Below, in pieces: positions 4,966 to 7,923 of a stretch of 7,923 nucleotides of DNA. A model generated the notes under the pieces. That model saw only the letters and a program-made list of their open reading frames with translations, had not been told where the DNA came from and ran no database searches. Source of the DNA: an uncultured Muribaculaceae bacterium (GTDB lineage: Bacteria; Bacteroidota; Bacteroidia; Bacteroidales; Muribaculaceae); contig CAJTUG010000002.1 in NCBI GenBank assembly GCA_910579605.1, positions 51,937 through 59,859 on the forward strand. Reading direction: 5' to 3'. The translations under genes and the position numbers were made by a program. The stretch's first letter is position 1. Every line of letters starts with the position of its first letter.

Positions 4966-7404
4966 ATGAAATATGTAATTGTAGGAGGTGTTGCAGGAGG
5001 AGCTACCGCTGCAGCACGAATAAGAAGAATAGATGAAAAAGCCGAGATAGTGCTTTTTGAGAAAGGGAAGTATATTTCCTATGCCAATTGTGGTTTGCCA
5101 TACTATATTGGAGGAGTTATTGAAGAGAGAGACAAACTTTTTGTCCAGACGCCTGAAGCATTTGGGCGTAGATTCAATATCGATGTAAGAATTATGTCGG
5201 AAGTCGTAAGTCTGAATCCTGCGGAAAAGACTGTGTTCGTTAAAACTAATGAAGGGAGCGAGTATGTAGAGTCATACGATAAATTACTCCTGTCCCCGGG
5301 AGCATCCCCGGTTTGTCCGCCGTTGCCAGGTATAGATTCCGAAGGTATATTTACTCTTAGGAATGTTGCTGATACAGATGCAATCAAAAAATTTATAAAT
5401 GAGCATAAACCTAAAAACGCCGTGATTATAGGTGGAGGTTTTATTGGTCTTGAAATGGCAGAGAATTTGCACGATGCAGGTATCGAGGTTGCCGTTGTTG
5501 AAATGGCAGACCAAGTAATGGCGCCGATAGATTTCTCAATGGCGGCTTTTGTGCATGAACATCTTGAACAAAAAGGTGTACAACTTTATCTAAAAAAAGC
5601 GGTTACATCTTTTGAAAAAGGTATGCAAGGTCTGGAAATATCATTAAATACAGGAGAAATGATTGTTACAGACATGGTAATACTTTCAATAGGGGTGCGC
5701 CCTAACAATCAGCTTGCTTCGGAAGCAGGTTTGGCTTTAGGAGATACGAAAGGTATAAAAGTCAACGATTACTTGCAGACGTCCGACGAGAATATATATG
5801 CAGTTGGTGATGTGATAGAATTTAGCCATCCAATATCCGGTATGCCGTGGCTTAATTATCTTGCCGGTCCTGCTAACAGGCAGGCGCGTATTGTTGCTGA
5901 TAATATGGTATTCGGTAACAGGCAGAGATATGAAGGAGCCATAGGCACATCTATAGCAAAGGTATTTGACCTCACGGTTGCGGCTACAGGTTTACCGGCA
6001 AAACGCCTCAAGCAATTGGGCATTGATTATCTATCATCGACTATTCATCCTAATTCTCATGCAGGTTATTATCCAGGAGCCTTGCCTATGACAATTAAGG
6101 TGACTTTTTCTCCTGACGACGGCAAATTGCTTGGCGCTCAGATTGTGGGCTATGATGGTGTAGATAAGCGTATAGATGAATTTGCACTCGTAATCAAACG
6201 AGGTGGTACGGTCTACGACCTTCAGGCAATTGAGCAAGCTTATGCTCCACCTTATTCTTCGGCTAAAGATCCGGTGGCAATTGCCGGATATGTCGCCGGG
6301 AATATACTGAGCGGTAAGATGTCGCCTCTTTATTGGCGCGAACTTCGTGATTTTGATCTTTCTAAAGCTGCTCTTATTGATGTCCGCACTCCCGATGAAT
6401 TCTCAATTAGTGCTTTGGATGGAGCAATAAATATCCCTCTTGATGATATGCGAGACCGTCTGTCAGAAATCCCTTCCGACAAACCGGTGTTACTATACTG
6501 CGGAGTTGGACTGCGCGGTTACCTTGCTTCTAATATCCTTAAGCAAAACGGTTTTTCCGATGTTCGTAATCTTGTTGGTGGTCTTAAGCTATACAAGGTT
6601 GCTACAGCACATCTAAAGGCTCCTGAAGGGTTCGCAAGGACTGGATCTCACAAAAAAAATATTAACGAAAGCAACCTCCGTACAATAAAGGTAGATGCAT
6701 GTGGAATTTCTTGTCCAGGTCCTATTCTTAAACTAAAGAGCAACATAGAATCTTTGTCTGATGGTGAGCAACTTGAAATAATTGCAACCGATCCGGGTTT
6801 CCCTCGCGATGCCCAGGCGTGGTGCGAAACTACAGGCAACCGTTTCATATCAGCTACGTCGCAAGGTGGAAAATTCTCTGTAATTGTTGCTAAAGGGATG
6901 GCAGGAGATATTATTACTGAAACAAGTAATGCCGACAAAGGGAAGACATTTATTCTTTTCAGCGATGACCTTGATAAGACACTTGCCACGTTTGTACTTG
7001 CAAATGGAGCTGCTGCTACAGGTAAAAAGGTGACGATTTTCTTTACATTCTGGGGTTTAAATGCTATTAAAAAAGAAGTGAAGCCAACTGTGAAAAAAGA
7101 TATCTTCGGACGCATGTTTGGAATGATGCTTCCGTCAAGTTCTAAGAAACTAAAACTCTCAAAAATGAATATGGGAGGTATTGGCAGCAAGATGATGAGG
7201 CATGTTATGAAAGAAAAAAACGTAGACTCTCTTGAGTTGTTGCGGGAACAGGCAATACAAAACGGTGTTGAATTTATTGCTTGCCAAATGTCTATGGACG
7301 TCATGGGTATTACTCGGGAAGAGTTGCTTGACGAGGTGACAATAGGAGGCGTAGCAACATATATGAACAGAGCCGAGCAGGCAAATGTAAACCTCTTTAT
7401 CTGA
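4966..7404 (+). CDS. CoA-disulfide/persulfide reductase fused to rhodanese, TusA and DsrE2 domains
   Basis: This encodes an 812-residue, four-part sulfur-handling enzyme, probably cytoplasmic. Residues 1-445 are a flavoprotein disulfide reductase of the CoA-disulfide reductase type: FAD-binding VIVGGVAGGATAAA (4-17), redox Cys42 in SYANCGLPYYIGG, NAD(P)H-binding IIGGGFIGLEMAE (154-166), FAD-contacting IYAVGDV (277-283), and a dimerisation domain ending in AYAPPYSSAKDPV (425-437). A rhodanese domain follows (about 460-550), with IDVRTPDEF and the active loop CGVGLR at Cys512. A TusA domain (about 573-643) has the CPGP motif at Cys583. A DsrE2 domain (about 659-812) has Cys773 in IACQMSMDVMG and ends in NLFI. 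Single-cysteine reductases of this type reduce CoA disulfide or persulfide with NAD(P)H; the other modules pass sulfur between cysteines. The ATG at 4966 begins at the FAD-binding strand; an upstream in-frame TTG lies inside the promoter. A MarR gene follows after 7 nt. Confidence 0.93.
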   Translation: MKYVIVGGVAGGATAAARIRRIDEKAEIVLFEKGKYISYANCGLPYYIGGVIEERDKLFVQTPEAFGRRFNIDVRIMSEVVSLNPAEKTVFVKTNEGSEYVESYDKLLLSPGASPVCPPLPGIDSEGIFTLRNVADTDAIKKFINEHKPKNAVIIGGGFIGLEMAENLHDAGIEVAVVEMADQVMAPIDFSMAAFVHEHLEQKGVQLYLKKAVTSFEKGMQGLEISLNTGEMIVTDMVILSIGVRPNNQLASEAGLALGDTKGIKVNDYLQTSDENIYAVGDVIEFSHPISGMPWLNYLAGPANRQARIVADNMVFGNRQRYEGAIGTSIAKVFDLTVAATGLPAKRLKQLGIDYLSSTIHPNSHAGYYPGALPMTIKVTFSPDDGKLLGAQIVGYDGVDKRIDEFALVIKRGGTVYDLQAIEQAYAPPYSSAKDPVAIAGYVAGNILSGKMSPLYWRELRDFDLSKAALIDVRTPDEFSISALDGAINIPLDDMRDRLSEIPSDKPVLLYCGVGLRGYLASNILKQNGFSDVRNLVGGLKLYKVATAHLKAPEGFARTGSHKKNINESNLRTIKVDACGISCPGPILKLKSNIESLSDGEQLEIIATDPGFPRDAQAWCETTGNRFISATSQGGKFSVIVAKGMAGDIITETSNADKGKTFILFSDDLDKTLATFVLANGAAATGKKVTIFFTFWGLNAIKKEVKPTVKKDIFGRMFGMMLPSSSKKLKLSKMNMGGIGSKMMRHVMKEKNVDSLELLREQAIQNGVEFIACQMSMDVMGITREELLDEVTIGGVATYMNRAEQANVNLFI

Positions 7405-7411
7405 CGGTTTT

Positions 7412-7777
7412 ATGGAAAAGATTAAAACGATATGCATGATGAGGGAGCTAATCAAGGCAATGTCGCAACTTGAAGAACAATTGCAAATACTTTATGATTT
7501 ATCTCCCAATGAGGCTATGGCTCTATGTTGCATTGCCCAAGATAATCCCACAGCTTCTTGTATTTCAGAAAATGTAGGTCTATCTCCTTCCAATACCTCC
7601 AAGGTGCTTCGGGTCTTGGAGCTCAAAAAGCTAATTGAGCGTTCAATGGGTGAAGAAGATCGCAGACAGATGCGTTTTAAATTAACCCATAGTGGACATT
7701 TGAAGTTGCAAGATATCAAGACAGGAGAAATAGAAATCCCTATCTTTGTCAGGCCTCTGTTTGACAAAGATATATAG
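7412..7777 (+). CDS. MarR-family transcriptional regulator, cysteine-rich
   Basis: This encodes a 121-residue winged-helix DNA-binding protein of the MarR type. After an N-terminal helix (about 5-28), LSPNEAMALCCIAQ starts the winged-helix domain. CISENVGLSPSNTSKVLRVLELKKLIER (50-77) supplies helix-turn-helix and recognition helix, and EEDRRQMRFKLTHSG (81-95) is the wing with the family's D-R-R signature. Most relatives have 140-150 residues, so the C-terminal dimerisation helix is short. Four cysteines lie at 8, 39, 40 and 50; other MarR proteins such as OhrR sense oxidants through cysteines, which makes thiol or persulfide sensing possible here but unproven. The gene begins 7 nt after the reductase fusion, without its own promoter or Shine-Dalgarno sequence, and is followed by a terminator. 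It is the natural candidate to bind the palindrome at 4869-4885. Confidence 0.85.
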   Translation: MEKIKTICMMRELIKAMSQLEEQLQILYDLSPNEAMALCCIAQDNPTASCISENVGLSPSNTSKVLRVLELKKLIERSMGEEDRRQMRFKLTHSGHLKLQDIKTGEIEIPIFVRPLFDKDI

Positions 7778-7788
7778 CCTTAATTTTG

Positions 7789-7832
7789 ACCTCACTCCAA
7801 AACTTTATTTGTCTAAGATTTTGGAGTGAGGT
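7789..7832 (+). terminator. Strong terminator hairpin after the MarR gene
   Basis: ACCTCACTCCAAAA (7789-7802) and TTTTGGAGTGAGGT (7819-7832) form a perfect 14-bp stem with a 16-nt loop. It begins 11 nt after the MarR stop codon. The bases after it (TTATCTTGATTTT) are T-rich but broken. The minus-strand side is followed by CAAAATTAAG, so it fits termination of the plus-strand operon better than the reverse, though it may also help end a convergent gene. Confidence 0.8.
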
Positions 7833-7855
7833 TTATCTTGATTTTGCAGACGTGG

Positions 7856-7923
7856 TTAAAAATCGCTTATGATTAACTCATTAGCATAGTCTACATGGCT
7901 ATTGTCAAGCTTCGCGAGGTATA
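7856..7923 (-). CDS. Possible 3' end of a minus-strand gene, unidentified
   Basis: On the minus strand one frame stays open from the window edge for 21 codons to a TAA (7856-7858), ending in DNSHVDYANELIISDF. The composition is protein-like, and the placement just beyond a strong hairpin fits a gene converging on marR. The fragment is too short to identify or to exclude chance. Confidence 0.3.
   Translation of the reverse strand, partial: YLAKLDNSHVDYANELIISDF

Noticed and set aside
6648..7304. Long minus-strand frame of 218 codons inside the reductase fusion
   Set aside because: It is antisense to the TusA and DsrE2 domains, whose conserved motifs account for the plus strand. It has no recognisable domain and no start context.

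Overview
The window looks like chromosomal DNA of a Bacteroidota bacterium, most likely of the order Bacteroidales. Four things point there: a secreted protein ending in a type IX secretion (Por) sorting domain, a lipoprotein with a Bacteroidota-like signal, start codons without Shine-Dalgarno sequences but with A-rich leaders, and promoters of the Bacteroidota form (TTTG, about 20 bp, then TAnnTTTG). Base composition is AT-rich and fairly even. I see no rRNA, tRNA, CRISPR array or complete insertion sequence.

Layout. Positions 1-478 hold no gene I can support, only a possible RNA hairpin and overlapping unrecognised reading frames. 479-1879 encodes a T9SS-exported protein of unknown function. 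1880-2165 is intergenic and carries a well-formed promoter followed directly by an 11-bp inverted repeat. 2166-4322 is a tightly packed four-gene unit: META-domain lipoprotein, DJ-1/PfpI protein, YciI-like protein and AlkD-type DNA glycosylase. The successive junctions are an 8-nt overlap, a 21-nt gap and an ATGA overlap. A GNAT acetyltransferase (4317-4763, minus strand) runs tail to tail into alkD with a 6-nt overlap. 4764-4965 is a divergent control region. 4966-7404 encodes an 812-residue fusion of CoA-disulfide/persulfide reductase, rhodanese, TusA and DsrE2. It is followed 7 nt later by a small MarR-family regulator (7412-7777) and a strong terminator hairpin (7789-7832). The window ends in what may be the last codons of a minus-strand gene.

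How the parts may work together. The 812-residue protein carries on one chain a flavin/NAD(P)H disulfide reductase and three sulfur-carrier or transferase modules, each with its expected cysteine. It therefore looks like a self-contained device for moving and reducing persulfide sulfur. The regulator behind it has four cysteines in its first 50 residues. The promoter in front has a perfect 17-bp palindrome touching the -33 element, with a degenerate second copy at the predicted transcription start. The simplest reading is an autoregulated, thiol- or persulfide-responsive operon. This is inference from layout and motifs. The four-gene unit at 2166-4322 groups a base-excision glycosylase with DJ-1 and YciI proteins, which suggests a response to electrophile or alkylation damage. 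That unit also has its own inverted repeat at the predicted start of transcription.
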